Below, piece after piece: positions 52,470-61,006 of a stretch of DNA of 64,000 nt. The notes beneath the pieces are model-generated. The model was not told the DNA's origin, ran no database searches, and saw only the letters and a list, made by a program, of their open reading frames with translations. The stretch's first letter is position 1. Each line of letters opens with the position of its first letter. This DNA is from Alkalimonas cellulosilytica (GTDB taxonomy: Bacteria; Pseudomonadota; Gammaproteobacteria; Enterobacterales; Alteromonadaceae): assembly GCF_036325985.1 (NCBI RefSeq), contig NZ_JAUHLI010000006.1:1-64000 (forward strand). The letters run 5' to 3'. The translations under genes were made by a program, and so were the position numbers.

Positions 52470-53522
52470 CTATTTTACCCGCTCGATGCTGTGCTGGATG
52501 ACTTGAGGTGTTACTTGCTGATCGACCAGCATGCCCCCGATCGAATAAATGGTATTGTTGACTTTGACCAAGCCCTGCAAGTCCATTACAGGCGTTGTTG
52601 GTTTGGCACTGTACCAGGTGTTTTTCACAGGAGAGTACAGCCAGACGTTGGCTTCCGGCTGAGCTTTAGCACCTTGCTCGCTGATGCCATTAAAGTGATA
52701 GAAGGTCTTGCTGCCACCGATAAAAACAGCCACTGCCTCCCCATCTACCTCACTATCTATAGCCACCATCCGAAAGCGTGCTTCGCCGGTGGGGTGAGGA
52801 ATGGGTTTCCACTCGATACGTAGTGCATTGCGGGCATTGATTTTGCCTTGGTAGCAGGCAGGTTCGGTAGCTTTAACCCGTGCACCGCTTTGATAATCCA
52901 GACTAACACCATCGCAAAAGACAATATGATCATTAACGATGGCCCCGGCCAGTCCATAACTGGCTTTGCCTGGCATAGGGGTTGCCTGACTCCATTGCTG
53001 AGTAAAGTTATCAAACACCTGCACCAAATTGACCGCACCATCATCACTCCAGCCACCGATCAGATAGACGTAGCGATCCTGATAAGTCAGTGCAAGGGTA
53101 TCGTCTACTGGCACCGGGATCGGATTGACTCTGGTGTAGCGCTGGGTAACCGGGTTAAAGCGGTAACTTTCAACCGACGTATTACGATTGCCTTGACGAT
53201 CCACACTGTAGCCGCCAAAGACAAAAAAATTGTTATTCAGTGCCACAGCACTGGCAGCAACCCGGCCTGTTAAACGCGTTTGACTGGGAACTTCAGGCAT
53301 ACTGCTCCAGCCAAATTCACCGACCGTATGCACCCAAACTTTATTGTGCATGTCCTGACTGGTTTTGCCCTGACCCATACCCATCATGCTGATCACGTAG
53401 GTTTTGCCCCGCACCGTTGCACTGGCCACTGCATTATTGCTGACCGGTTCAGGTAACGGTGGCAGGGCCAGCGCGCTGCCACTAACCAGCAAGCTCAGCA
53501 AGGGGAGTGATCGCATAGACAT
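52470..53522 (-). CDS. Exported kelch-repeat protein
   Basis: A 350-residue secreted protein. A signal peptide (about 1-20, MSMRSLPLLSLLVSGSALAL) leads into kelch-type repeats forming a beta-propeller: FFVFGGYSVDRQG, YVYLIGGWSDDG, and NTIYSIGGML show the Gly-Gly pairs. The order resembles NanM-type sialic acid mutarotases, but no specific function can be assigned. AGGAG seven bases before the ATG at 53522 lies inside the end of trmO; the two genes overlap by 41 bases and are probably coupled. Confidence 0.83.
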   Translation of the reverse strand: MSMRSLPLLSLLVSGSALALPPLPEPVSNNAVASATVRGKTYVISMMGMGQGKTSQDMHNKVWVHTVGEFGWSSMPEVPSQTRLTGRVAASAVALNNNFFVFGGYSVDRQGNRNTSVESYRFNPVTQRYTRVNPIPVPVDDTLALTYQDRYVYLIGGWSDDGAVNLVQVFDNFTQQWSQATPMPGKASYGLAGAIVNDHIVFCDGVSLDYQSGARVKATEPACYQGKINARNALRIEWKPIPHPTGEARFRMVAIDSEVDGEAVAVFIGGSKTFYHFNGISEQGAKAQPEANVWLYSPVKNTWYSAKPTTPVMDLQGLVKVNNTIYSIGGMLVDQQVTPQVIQHSIERVK

Positions 53523-54204
53523 AATGATGTTCTCCTGTCACTTTCCATTGAATATTTAAGTTATAGAGTGTCATACCATAGCTCTGTTCGCCAGTGTGTT
53601 TCTTTTTATAAGGCGGCCTGGGGTCTTGTTTCAACACCTTTTCGATCAAGGTTTTAAGCTCCGGCCACTGGTTTTGCTTCAGGCAAAACAGCTCTGCTTC
53701 AGTCGAGAAACTAACCGTCATCGCGGTTTCAGGCGCGGTGTCGGCAAAGCTGGCGCTGGCATTGGGGATAGCATCTGAGTAGGGCAGGTAGGGCTTAATA
53801 TCCACAATGGGTGTACCATCCAATAAATCAATGCCTGCTAAATCCAGTTGCCACTGCTTGTTGATGCAGCGCACCCCTTCCAATTGTACGACAGAAAGCC
53901 CAATTGGATTAGGGCGAAAGGTAGCGCGGGTGGCAAACACGCCTTTACGGGTATTTCCGCCAAGGCGGGGGGGGCGCACCATCGGCGACCAGCCTTTGTC
54001 TGCAGTTTCATGGAAAACAAACACCAGCCAGAGATGGCTGAACTCTTCGATGCCTCGGATAAATGGCTCTGCATTATAGGCTTCGGCGAAGATTAATTGT
54101 GCTTTGGCTTCAGGGACCAAACCGGGCTGACGCGGGATGGCAAATTTTTGTTTGTAAGGAGAGCGAATGGTGCCAATGACATTCAATGCAAATTGTTGTT
54201 GCAT
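53482..54204 (-). CDS. trmO: tRNA (N6-threonylcarbamoyladenosine-37-N6)-methyltransferase TrmO
   Basis: TrmO (TsaA, YaeB) methylates t6A at position 37 of tRNA-Thr with SAM. The 240-residue protein has NVIGTIRSPYKQKFAIPRQPG near 8-28 and RATFRPNPIGLSVVQLEGV near 92-110, both conserved in the family; the C-terminal half carries DPRPPYK near 195. Length agrees with E. coli TrmO. It is divergent from purU. Confidence 0.93.
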   Translation of the reverse strand: MQQQFALNVIGTIRSPYKQKFAIPRQPGLVPEAKAQLIFAEAYNAEPFIRGIEEFSHLWLVFVFHETADKGWSPMVRPPRLGGNTRKGVFATRATFRPNPIGLSVVQLEGVRCINKQWQLDLAGIDLLDGTPIVDIKPYLPYSDAIPNASASFADTAPETAMTVSFSTEAELFCLKQNQWPELKTLIEKVLKQDPRPPYKKKHTGEQSYGMTLYNLNIQWKVTGEHHYVYAITPLAELAG

Positions 54205-54386
54205 AAGCCTGCTGGAATTCTGTGTTCAACCATAACCTAGTATGCCAGCCACAGCGATAAAACACCAAGCTTGCAGCAACTGTAACGTTAAGGATAGCTT
54301 AGTTTGGGTGGCTAAATGTCTTTATTTCCGGATGGGTGCAAAGTATTATCGAGATATCAAGGTTAGGATACAGTGAGCATTGTTTG

Positions 54387-55223
54387 ATGGAGCGTAAAAT
54401 TTTAAGGACGGAATGTCCTGACTCAAAAGGCCTGATAGCCCAGATTACCAGCATTTGTTTTCAACATCAGTTAAATATTATCCGTAATACCGAATACGTG
54501 GATCCGGTCTCCGGGCAGTTTTATATGCGCACCGAGCTGGAAGGTCAGTTTGATGATGACAGGCTGCTCAGTGAGCTGGACTTCATTTTGCCGGCAGGCA
54601 GTGAACGTAGCTTACACTCAGCAACCAAACGCAAACGGGTGGTGATTCTGGTCACCAAAGAGTCGCACTGCCTGGGGGATATCCTGATGAAGGTCTTCGA
54701 TGGCAGTTTGCAGCTGGATATTGTTGCTGTGCTTGGGAACTACAATGATCTGGCTGGTTTGGCAGAGCGATTTTCCATTCCCTTTCACCATATCTGCCAT
54801 CAACAATTAAGTCGGCAAGCACATGAGCAGGCCATGCTGGAGTTGATTGAGCATTATGCGCCGGATTATCTGGTACTGGCTAAGTTTATGCGGATCTTAA
54901 CGCCGGATTTTGTCGGCCGTTTTCCTGAACGTATTATTAATATCCATCACAGCTTTTTACCGGCCTTTATTGGTGCTAAGCCTTACCAGCAAGCGTTTGA
55001 GAGAGGTGTAAAAATTATTGGCGCTACGGCTCACTTTGTAAACAATGAACTGGATGAGGGGCCTATCATCGAGCAAATGGTTAGCCGGGTGGATCACAAT
55101 TACAGTGCTCAGGACATGGCGAAAGCTGGGCGGGATGTTGAAAAGGCGGCCCTATCCAGAGCTTTGCAGTTAATACAGGAAGATCGCGTTTTTGTGCATG
55201 GCAATAAAACTGTTTTACTTTAA
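54387..55223 (+). CDS. purU: Formyltetrahydrofolate deformylase PurU
   Basis: Hydrolyses 10-formyltetrahydrofolate to formate and tetrahydrofolate, supplying formate for purine synthesis. The 278-residue protein has an N-terminal ACT domain (LRTECPDSKGLIAQITS) and a formyltransferase-like domain with INIHHSFLPAFIGAKPYQQA near 195-214 and GATAHFVNNELDEGPII near 221-237, which hold the catalytic residues. I chose the ATG at 54387, giving the normal length. Confidence 0.93.
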   Translation: MERKILRTECPDSKGLIAQITSICFQHQLNIIRNTEYVDPVSGQFYMRTELEGQFDDDRLLSELDFILPAGSERSLHSATKRKRVVILVTKESHCLGDILMKVFDGSLQLDIVAVLGNYNDLAGLAERFSIPFHHICHQQLSRQAHEQAMLELIEHYAPDYLVLAKFMRILTPDFVGRFPERIINIHHSFLPAFIGAKPYQQAFERGVKIIGATAHFVNNELDEGPIIEQMVSRVDHNYSAQDMAKAGRDVEKAALSRALQLIQEDRVFVHGNKTVLL

Positions 55224-55297
55224 TGGTTCTGGCAATAAAACTGGCTATTATGTTAGTATGCTTTTATTCACCATCACTATCTTATTGAGGCCATACC

Positions 55298-55819
55298 ATG
55301 TCTTTATTAGTCAATAAAAAAGAATTAAAGAAAGCAGCGGAAGAACTATCGGTTATCAAGCTACAAGATGTCATTCGTCAGTTAAATGATGTGCTGGAAG
55401 AGCGCCAACGTGAAGCTGAAACCATTGAAGAGTTAAAAGCGCTAGCCAAACAAAAAGGCTTTTCTTTGCAGCAGTTAGGCTTTCAGGTACAACATGAATT
55501 GGTGAGTACTGAGGTAGTAGCTCCTGCGGATAAAAGGCCGGTCAAACCTAAGCTAAAAACGATTAATAAAGAAAAACAATATTTCTATGTTGAAGCCGGC
55601 AAATTACAATTATTAAAAACGCATACCATGAAGCAGGGGCTTCGTGATCGTGGCATTGATATTCTTGCTTATAGCGATGTGAATAAAAAGCATCAAAAAG
55701 AAGTGCAGGCTTTGCTGGCTGATGCTGAAAAACAAGCGATTGAAAATTTTAATGCCAAAGTCCAGGTCTGGAATGATTGGGCAAAAGCTCATGGTGCTGA
55801 GCTGCTCACTACCCGTTGA
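55298..55819 (+). CDS. H-NS-like protein with unassigned C-terminus
   Basis: A 173-residue basic, helical protein. Residues 10-60 (SVIKLQDVIRQLNDVLEERQ and following) resemble the oligomerisation domain of H-NS/StpA. The C-terminal part lacks the usual TWSGRGRxP-type DNA-binding signature; it reads KEKQYFYVEAGKLQLLKTH and then a helix. It may still be a nucleoid-associated or RNA-binding protein. GAGGCC precedes the ATG and a strong terminator follows. Function is not certain. Confidence 0.7.
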   Translation: MSLLVNKKELKKAAEELSVIKLQDVIRQLNDVLEERQREAETIEELKALAKQKGFSLQQLGFQVQHELVSTEVVAPADKRPVKPKLKTINKEKQYFYVEAGKLQLLKTHTMKQGLRDRGIDILAYSDVNKKHQKEVQALLADAEKQAIENFNAKVQVWNDWAKAHGAELLTTR

Positions 55820-55858
55820 TGTATTAGCTCTGTGATGCTGATGATTTAGCTGTATGAT

Positions 55859-55894
55859 AAAAAGCCCTGCTGCACTGGCACCAGGGCTTTTTTT
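55859..55894. terminator. Rho-independent terminator (bidirectional)
   Basis: AAAAAGCCCTG (55859-55869) pairs with CAGGGCTTTTT (55882-55892), 12-base loop, then more T. The A-run on the left makes it work from the yciK side too. Confidence 0.85.
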
Positions 55895-55903
55895 ATGGCC
55901 GTG

Positions 55904-56647
55904 TTACTTCGGCTGGGCATCCAATGACTGACCATTAACCGTCAGGCTGTCATCGCCCATCAGATACAAGTACAACCACATTAAATCTGCCGGTGTTTTT
56001 AATTGCTGGGCATTTTCTGCCGGGTAGGCTCTGGCGCGCATGCTGGTGCGGGTAGCGCCCGGGTTGATGCAATTGACACGAATACTGCTGCCGGCATATT
56101 CATCGGCCAGCGTTTGCATTAAGCCCTCGGTAGCAAATTTTGACACTGCGTAGCTACCCCAATAGGCCCGGCCCTGACGACCAACCCCGGAAGAAGTAAA
56201 AACCACGGAACTATGAGGAGCTTTGCGAAGCACAGGCATCAACGCCTGGGTCATCAGCATGGGGCCAGTCAGGTTGACTTGCAACACATCCTGCCAGATA
56301 TCGGCTTTAATGTGTTCAAAAGGGGCCAGGCCGCCTAAGATGCCGGCATTGTGTAGCAGACCATCCAATCGGCCAAATTCAGCTTGTATGGTGGCAGCCA
56401 GATCCTGATAGTGCTTTTGGGTGGCTCCTTTTAGATCCAGCGGTACTATGGCGGGCTCAGGCCATTCATTACCACAAATTTCATCGTACACAGCGGTGAG
56501 CTTGTCGGTGGTTTTACCCAATAAAATAACGGTAGCGCCATGGCGGGCAAAAGTAAGAGCGGCTTCTTTACCGATACCATCACCAGCACCAGTCACCAGA
56601 ATAACCTTGTTGCTTAGCAAGTTTGCCGGGGCCTGATAACTCTTCAT
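55904..56647 (-). CDS. yciK: YciK family short-chain dehydrogenase
   Basis: A 247-residue SDR oxidoreductase. NKVILVTGAGDGIGKEAALTFARHG holds the NADP-binding TGxxxGIG loop; NAGILGG near 91 and SSGVG...YWGSYAVSKFA near 145-165 give the catalytic Ser, Tyr and Lys. It matches YciK of E. coli, whose substrate is unknown. The ATG at 56647 follows AAGGAC; a TTG 24 bases upstream is less likely. Confidence 0.9.
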   Translation of the reverse strand: MKSYQAPANLLSNKVILVTGAGDGIGKEAALTFARHGATVILLGKTTDKLTAVYDEICGNEWPEPAIVPLDLKGATQKHYQDLAATIQAEFGRLDGLLHNAGILGGLAPFEHIKADIWQDVLQVNLTGPMLMTQALMPVLRKAPHSSVVFTSSGVGRQGRAYWGSYAVSKFATEGLMQTLADEYAGSSIRVNCINPGATRTSMRARAYPAENAQQLKTPADLMWLYLYLMGDDSLTVNGQSLDAQPK

Positions 56648-56864
56648 TGCTTTATAAAGTCCTTGTTTCAAAGCCCGATAGCATACGCCTTTTGCACTTT
56701 TTTTTCATCTTTTGCGACAGAAGCGTGGTTTTCAGCTAGCGATTTCTGTTTGATTGGGTTAAGTTTAACTGGTCTAAGCTGTTGGTGAAGACAGCTCAAA
56801 CTCTAAAAAGATCAGTCAACACACGCTGTTGCAAAAACAAAAAAGTGAGGACAGGGGAGAATCT

Positions 56865-59243
56865 ATGAAAAAGCTTGCGATTAGTCTGGCGGTAGCTGCT
56901 GCATTGGGCCTTAGTGCTTGTGGCGATTCACTGGAAGACATTCAACAACAGGTAGAGCAAGAGGGCTCACAGGTCATTGCAGCCTCTCGGGTACTGTTTG
57001 ACCCGGGTACCGGTGCCGTGTCGGTACCCAATGACCTGCTATTTTTAGGCACCACCGATGGTACGCTAACCCTGGATAGTACCAGCCAGAATTATGCTGA
57101 TCCTCAAACAGCTTTAGGCGTGCTGGATGGCTGGTCGACACAAAACCCTTTTAGCATTGAATTGCGCTTTGCGCCTGGTGTTAGCTTGAATGCACAATCT
57201 GCCAGTGCTAACGGTGCGGTGCGTATTTTTGAAGTAGTGATGGGTGGCCCGACTGCCAGCGTCGATCAGTGTCGCTCTGTGCCTCAAGGCGTGGCGTGTC
57301 AGCTGGTTGGTGAGCTGGCTTTTGGGCAGGATTTTGTTACTGCAGCAAGCGGCAACAATGTGGCAGTCATTCCGCTTCGGCCCTTAAAAGCAAAAACCAC
57401 TTACATTGTTGCTTTAACCGATACGCTGCAGGACTCCGAAGGGCGGTCTATCAAGCCATCGACGACATATGAGCTCTTGCAGCAAGATCTAAATACTCTT
57501 CCACTAGGCTCCGCTCAACAACGTCAGTTGCAGGGCGTGATCAATAGTTTCGAGGCGGTGGTATCCTCAGGCGGCTTAAATCGCTCTAGCATTATTTACA
57601 CTGCGGCAGTGACAACCCAGTCGACGGCGGATGTGCTGGCAACGACCAAACAGTTGCTGGCAGCTGGCATCCAGCAGGGAGCTCAGCCAGTGGTGCAAGT
57701 GCAGGATACCGGCTTGCGTGTTTCCGATGTAAGCCCGCAGTTCCCGGTCGCGCAGGGATTTGGCCTGGTCCGCTTGTTTCAAGGAACGGTGACGCTGCCA
57801 TATTACTCAGGTATACCAACGCAAGAAGATGCGACTGGACCACTCAATCAAAGCTGGACAGCACGCTGTGACAGCGGCGCTATTATTGCCAGCTTGAGCC
57901 AGACGCAAATTACAGCCCTAGAGTCGCAGCTGGTAGATGAGCAGATGATGAATGATGCCTTCTGCAATGCAGCATCGGGTGGTGCTTTGCGTGACTTTGG
58001 CCTGGATGAGCGACGTCATCTGACCAAGTTCAACACCATTCCGCTGCCACGGATGCAGGCGACGTTGGATGTGCAGATGACTCTGCCCGATGAAGACGTC
58101 TTTACCAAGCCTGCTAATGGTTGGCCGGTGGTGATGTTGCAGCACGGCATCACCTCTTGCAAAGAAAACATGCTGGCTGTCACCAGTGCATTGACCCAGG
58201 CTGGTTTTGCCACTGTAGCGATAGACCATCCGCTGCATGGCAGTCGGGGTTTTGGGCCGCTGAATGCGTCAGGTGCCTCCTGTGGCCAGCAAGGCAATGC
58301 GACTGTCTATATGAATCTGGGGAATTTGCCAGTCACGCGGGATAACCTGCGCCAGAGTATTGCCGATATGTTGGGTTTACGCTTGGCGCTGAACTTTACC
58401 CAGGGTGCAGACCTTGATACCAGTCAGGTGCATCTGCTGGGGCACTCGTTGGGTGCTATTGCCGGCTCTTCAATGGCTGCTTTGGCGAATACTGATACCG
58501 GCAACCCTCAACTCGACTTCTTGTATCGGGTGCAGAGTGTTGGGCTAGCGATGCCTGGTGGTGCCGTTGCCAACTTCTTGTTGGACTCGCCACAGTTTGG
58601 CGGTTTAATTAAGGCCAGTGTTATTCTGGGGGCTGGTGATGCCAATAGCGAGGCTTTAGCGGGTTTTGCTATCCAGGCTGGTTGCCCAATGCCAGATACC
58701 GTATCTGAAACGGTTTTCACTGGTTGTGTAGCGCAGCACGTTGATAACTTTCTGGCTGATTTGACTGTGGCTGGTGAAACGGCAGCTTTAGCGCAAATTC
58801 AAGGCAACTTAACACGCTTTGCTTTTGCTGCTCAGACCATTACTGACGCGGGTGATCCAAACAACTATCTGCAGCAGTTGATGGCAACTGAAACTCCGGT
58901 GCACATCTTAATGGTGGCTGGTGATGGTGACAACCTGCCAGATCAGGTGATCCCGAATGGTTACTTCTCACCCATGGCTGCCCTGCAGGCTGGCAAAATG
59001 CCATTAGCTGGTACAGAGCCGATGGCCCGTTTGCTGCAGGCGGATACGGTTGATGCTGTGGCAGGCCCTGTGGTGGTCGAAGGTGCTACCATCAGTCGTT
59101 TTGTGGCTGGCGATCATGGTTCCATCCTAAGCCCGGCAGCAAGCCAAGCGGTGACGGTTGAGATGCAAAGTCAAATGGCTAGCTTCTTCGCAACAGGAGG
59201 TAGTGCTGTTGTGGTGACCAACCCTGCAGTATTGCAAGATTAA
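56865..59243 (+). CDS. VolA/Pla-1-type lipase lipoprotein
   Basis: A 792-residue surface or periplasmic lipoprotein. The signal peptide ends LGLSAC, so Cys19 should be lipidated. The N-terminal half fits the bacterial virulence-factor lipase N-domain. The alpha/beta-hydrolase part has VMLQHGITSCKENM near 422 and HLLGHSLGAIAGSS near 522-535, in which the GHSLG serine (about 527) is the nucleophile; a late GDHGS near 747 holds the His. The Vibrio relative VolA is a surface lysophospholipase; a similar role in lipid use is likely. GGGGA precedes the ATG at 56865. Confidence 0.87.
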   Translation: MKKLAISLAVAAALGLSACGDSLEDIQQQVEQEGSQVIAASRVLFDPGTGAVSVPNDLLFLGTTDGTLTLDSTSQNYADPQTALGVLDGWSTQNPFSIELRFAPGVSLNAQSASANGAVRIFEVVMGGPTASVDQCRSVPQGVACQLVGELAFGQDFVTAASGNNVAVIPLRPLKAKTTYIVALTDTLQDSEGRSIKPSTTYELLQQDLNTLPLGSAQQRQLQGVINSFEAVVSSGGLNRSSIIYTAAVTTQSTADVLATTKQLLAAGIQQGAQPVVQVQDTGLRVSDVSPQFPVAQGFGLVRLFQGTVTLPYYSGIPTQEDATGPLNQSWTARCDSGAIIASLSQTQITALESQLVDEQMMNDAFCNAASGGALRDFGLDERRHLTKFNTIPLPRMQATLDVQMTLPDEDVFTKPANGWPVVMLQHGITSCKENMLAVTSALTQAGFATVAIDHPLHGSRGFGPLNASGASCGQQGNATVYMNLGNLPVTRDNLRQSIADMLGLRLALNFTQGADLDTSQVHLLGHSLGAIAGSSMAALANTDTGNPQLDFLYRVQSVGLAMPGGAVANFLLDSPQFGGLIKASVILGAGDANSEALAGFAIQAGCPMPDTVSETVFTGCVAQHVDNFLADLTVAGETAALAQIQGNLTRFAFAAQTITDAGDPNNYLQQLMATETPVHILMVAGDGDNLPDQVIPNGYFSPMAALQAGKMPLAGTEPMARLLQADTVDAVAGPVVVEGATISRFVAGDHGSILSPAASQAVTVEMQSQMASFFATGGSAVVVTNPAVLQD

Positions 59244-59259
59244 GCTTTGATGCTCTTCA

Positions 59260-59289
59260 ATAAAGCCCGGTTCGCCGGGCTTTATTTTT
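59260..59289 (+). terminator. Strong Rho-independent terminator
   Basis: ATAAAGCCCGG (59260-59270), TTCG loop, CCGGGCTTTAT (59275-59285), then TTTT. It ends the lipase gene, 36 bp before the sohB start. Confidence 0.93.
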
Positions 59290-59324
59290 AGGTACAATAA
59301 CAAAAAAAATGAAAGGAGAGTCAT

Positions 59325-60317
59325 GTGGATTTTTTATACGACTATGGTCTTTTTCTGGCGAAAGCCGCCACCATTGTGATCGCGATAGCTCTCGTGATTG
59401 GCCTGGTGGCTGGAGCGGCTATGCGTAACAAGCCAAAAAAAGGAGAGTTTCAGTTTACTGATTTATCCGATGAGTTTGCTGAGCTGCAAAGCGAGTTAAA
59501 AGCTGAGCTGATGGAGAAAAAAGAGTTCAAACGCTGGCTTAAAGAGCGCAAGAAAAAAATAGAACAACTACGCCCAACGACCTTTGTAATTGATTTTCAT
59601 GGCAGCATGGGAGCATCCGAAGTCGATGCGCTGCGCGAGGAGGTAACTGCCGTGTTGGCAGCCGCGACCGAAGACGATGAGGTGCTGGTGCGTTTGGAGA
59701 GTGGCGGCGGTGTAGTACATGGTTATGGTTTAGGCGCTTCACAACTTGAACGTCTGCGCCAACGCGGCATTCATCTTACCGTTGCTGTCGATAAGGTTGC
59801 AGCCAGTGGTGGTTATATGATGGCTTGCATTGCCAACCGCATCATAGCAGCGCCTTTTGCCATTATTGGCTCCATTGGTGTGTTGGCACAGCTACCCAAC
59901 TTCCATCGTTTTTTGCAAAAGAATGATATTGATTTTGAGCAGTTCACCGCTGGTGAATTCAAACGCACGGTCACACTTTTCGGTGAAAATACCGACAAAG
60001 GGCGGGAGAAGTTCCAGCAAGAGCTGGAGCAAACTCACCAGCTGTTTAAAGATCATGTCTACAGCCACCGCGATGCGCTTGATATGGAACAGGTGGCGAC
60101 CGGTGAGTATTGGCTGGCGAGCAAAGCACTGGAATACAAATTGGTCGATGCCTTGCAAACCAGTGATGACTTTTTACTGCAGCGTGTACAAGAGCGCCGG
60201 GTGTTGTTGATTAAATTTCAGCCGAAGAAAAAGCTGGCTGAGCGGGTAGGGGCTGGTGCCAGCACAGCATTGCAGCAGTTGTGGCATAAACTTCCATTTG
60301 GGCACTGGAGCTACTGA
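59325..60317 (+). CDS. sohB: Inner-membrane protease SohB (S49 family)
   Basis: A 330-residue S49 peptidase related to SppA, anchored by an N-terminal helix (about 10-30) with the active part in the periplasm. The catalytic Ser161 is in KVAASGGYMMAC; GSIGVLAQ near 185 and FTAGEFKRT near 206 (with the likely Lys) follow. AAAGGAGAG precedes a GTG start at 59325; an ATG two bases earlier is out of frame. It may clear signal peptides or misfolded proteins. Confidence 0.92.
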   Translation: MDFLYDYGLFLAKAATIVIAIALVIGLVAGAAMRNKPKKGEFQFTDLSDEFAELQSELKAELMEKKEFKRWLKERKKKIEQLRPTTFVIDFHGSMGASEVDALREEVTAVLAAATEDDEVLVRLESGGGVVHGYGLGASQLERLRQRGIHLTVAVDKVAASGGYMMACIANRIIAAPFAIIGSIGVLAQLPNFHRFLQKNDIDFEQFTAGEFKRTVTLFGENTDKGREKFQQELEQTHQLFKDHVYSHRDALDMEQVATGEYWLASKALEYKLVDALQTSDDFLLQRVQERRVLLIKFQPKKKLAERVGAGASTALQQLWHKLPFGHWSY

Positions 60318-60318
60318 G

Positions 60319-60969
60319 GTGGATGCTGCTTTCTGGCTTGAGTGTTGGCAGCAACCACTGCCTGGTTTTCATCTGGATGAAGTGCACCCGCTATTGCCAG
60401 CCTGTTGGTCGCGGGTACATCGACCTGAACATCAACAGGCTTTGGTACCGCTGTGCGGCAAAAGTATTGACTTGCGGTGGTTGCAACAGCACCACCTACC
60501 CGTTCTGGGCGTAGAGCTTGCTGAGCGTCCGTGCCGGGAGTTTTTTGCAGAAAACCAGCTGGCGGTAAAGGGCCAGCCAGTCGATGACTTCGTTGTTTAT
60601 CAGGCAGAAGGTATTTGCCTGTTGCAAGGCGACTTCTTCAATTTGACGGCAAGTCAATTGCTGGGGCCTTGCCTGGTGTATGACAGAGCAGCACTGATAG
60701 CGCTGCCAGAGGCGATGCGTCGACAGTATGTGCAGCATCTGCTGCAGCTGCTACCTGCGGGTAGCACCATTTTATTAATCAGTTTGGAGTATCCGGTGGC
60801 TGAAAAACAGGGACCACCTTTTGCGGTGTTAGCTGCAGAGGTGAAGCAGTTGTTTGCAGGTTGCGCTATCGAGTTGCTGGCGATCCGTAATCTGACAGGC
60901 CAGGGCTTTGCCCGCCGGACCTTTGCAACCAGCTCATTGCTGGAAAAGGCCTGGCGGATCCAACTGTAA
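60319..60969 (+). CDS. tpm: Thiopurine S-methyltransferase
   Basis: SAM-dependent TPMT-family enzyme of 216 residues; bacterial members methylate thiopurines, tellurite or selenite. FWLECWQQPLPGFHLDEVHPLL near 5-26, VPLCGKSIDLRWLQQH near 44 and GVELAE (SAM binding) near 64 are typical. I chose the GTG at 60319, which follows GGAG and gives the usual length; it lies two bases after the sohB stop. Confidence 0.92.
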   Translation: MDAAFWLECWQQPLPGFHLDEVHPLLPACWSRVHRPEHQQALVPLCGKSIDLRWLQQHHLPVLGVELAERPCREFFAENQLAVKGQPVDDFVVYQAEGICLLQGDFFNLTASQLLGPCLVYDRAALIALPEAMRRQYVQHLLQLLPAGSTILLISLEYPVAEKQGPPFAVLAAEVKQLFAGCAIELLAIRNLTGQGFARRTFATSSLLEKAWRIQL

Positions 60970-61006
60970 CGGGCGAGTAAGTACCCGCCTTTTAAGATGG
61001 GTCAAA

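Noticed and set aside
60970..61006. GC-rich hairpin between the methyltransferase and the symporter as a terminator
   Set aside because: The possible stems are only four pairs and exclude each other.
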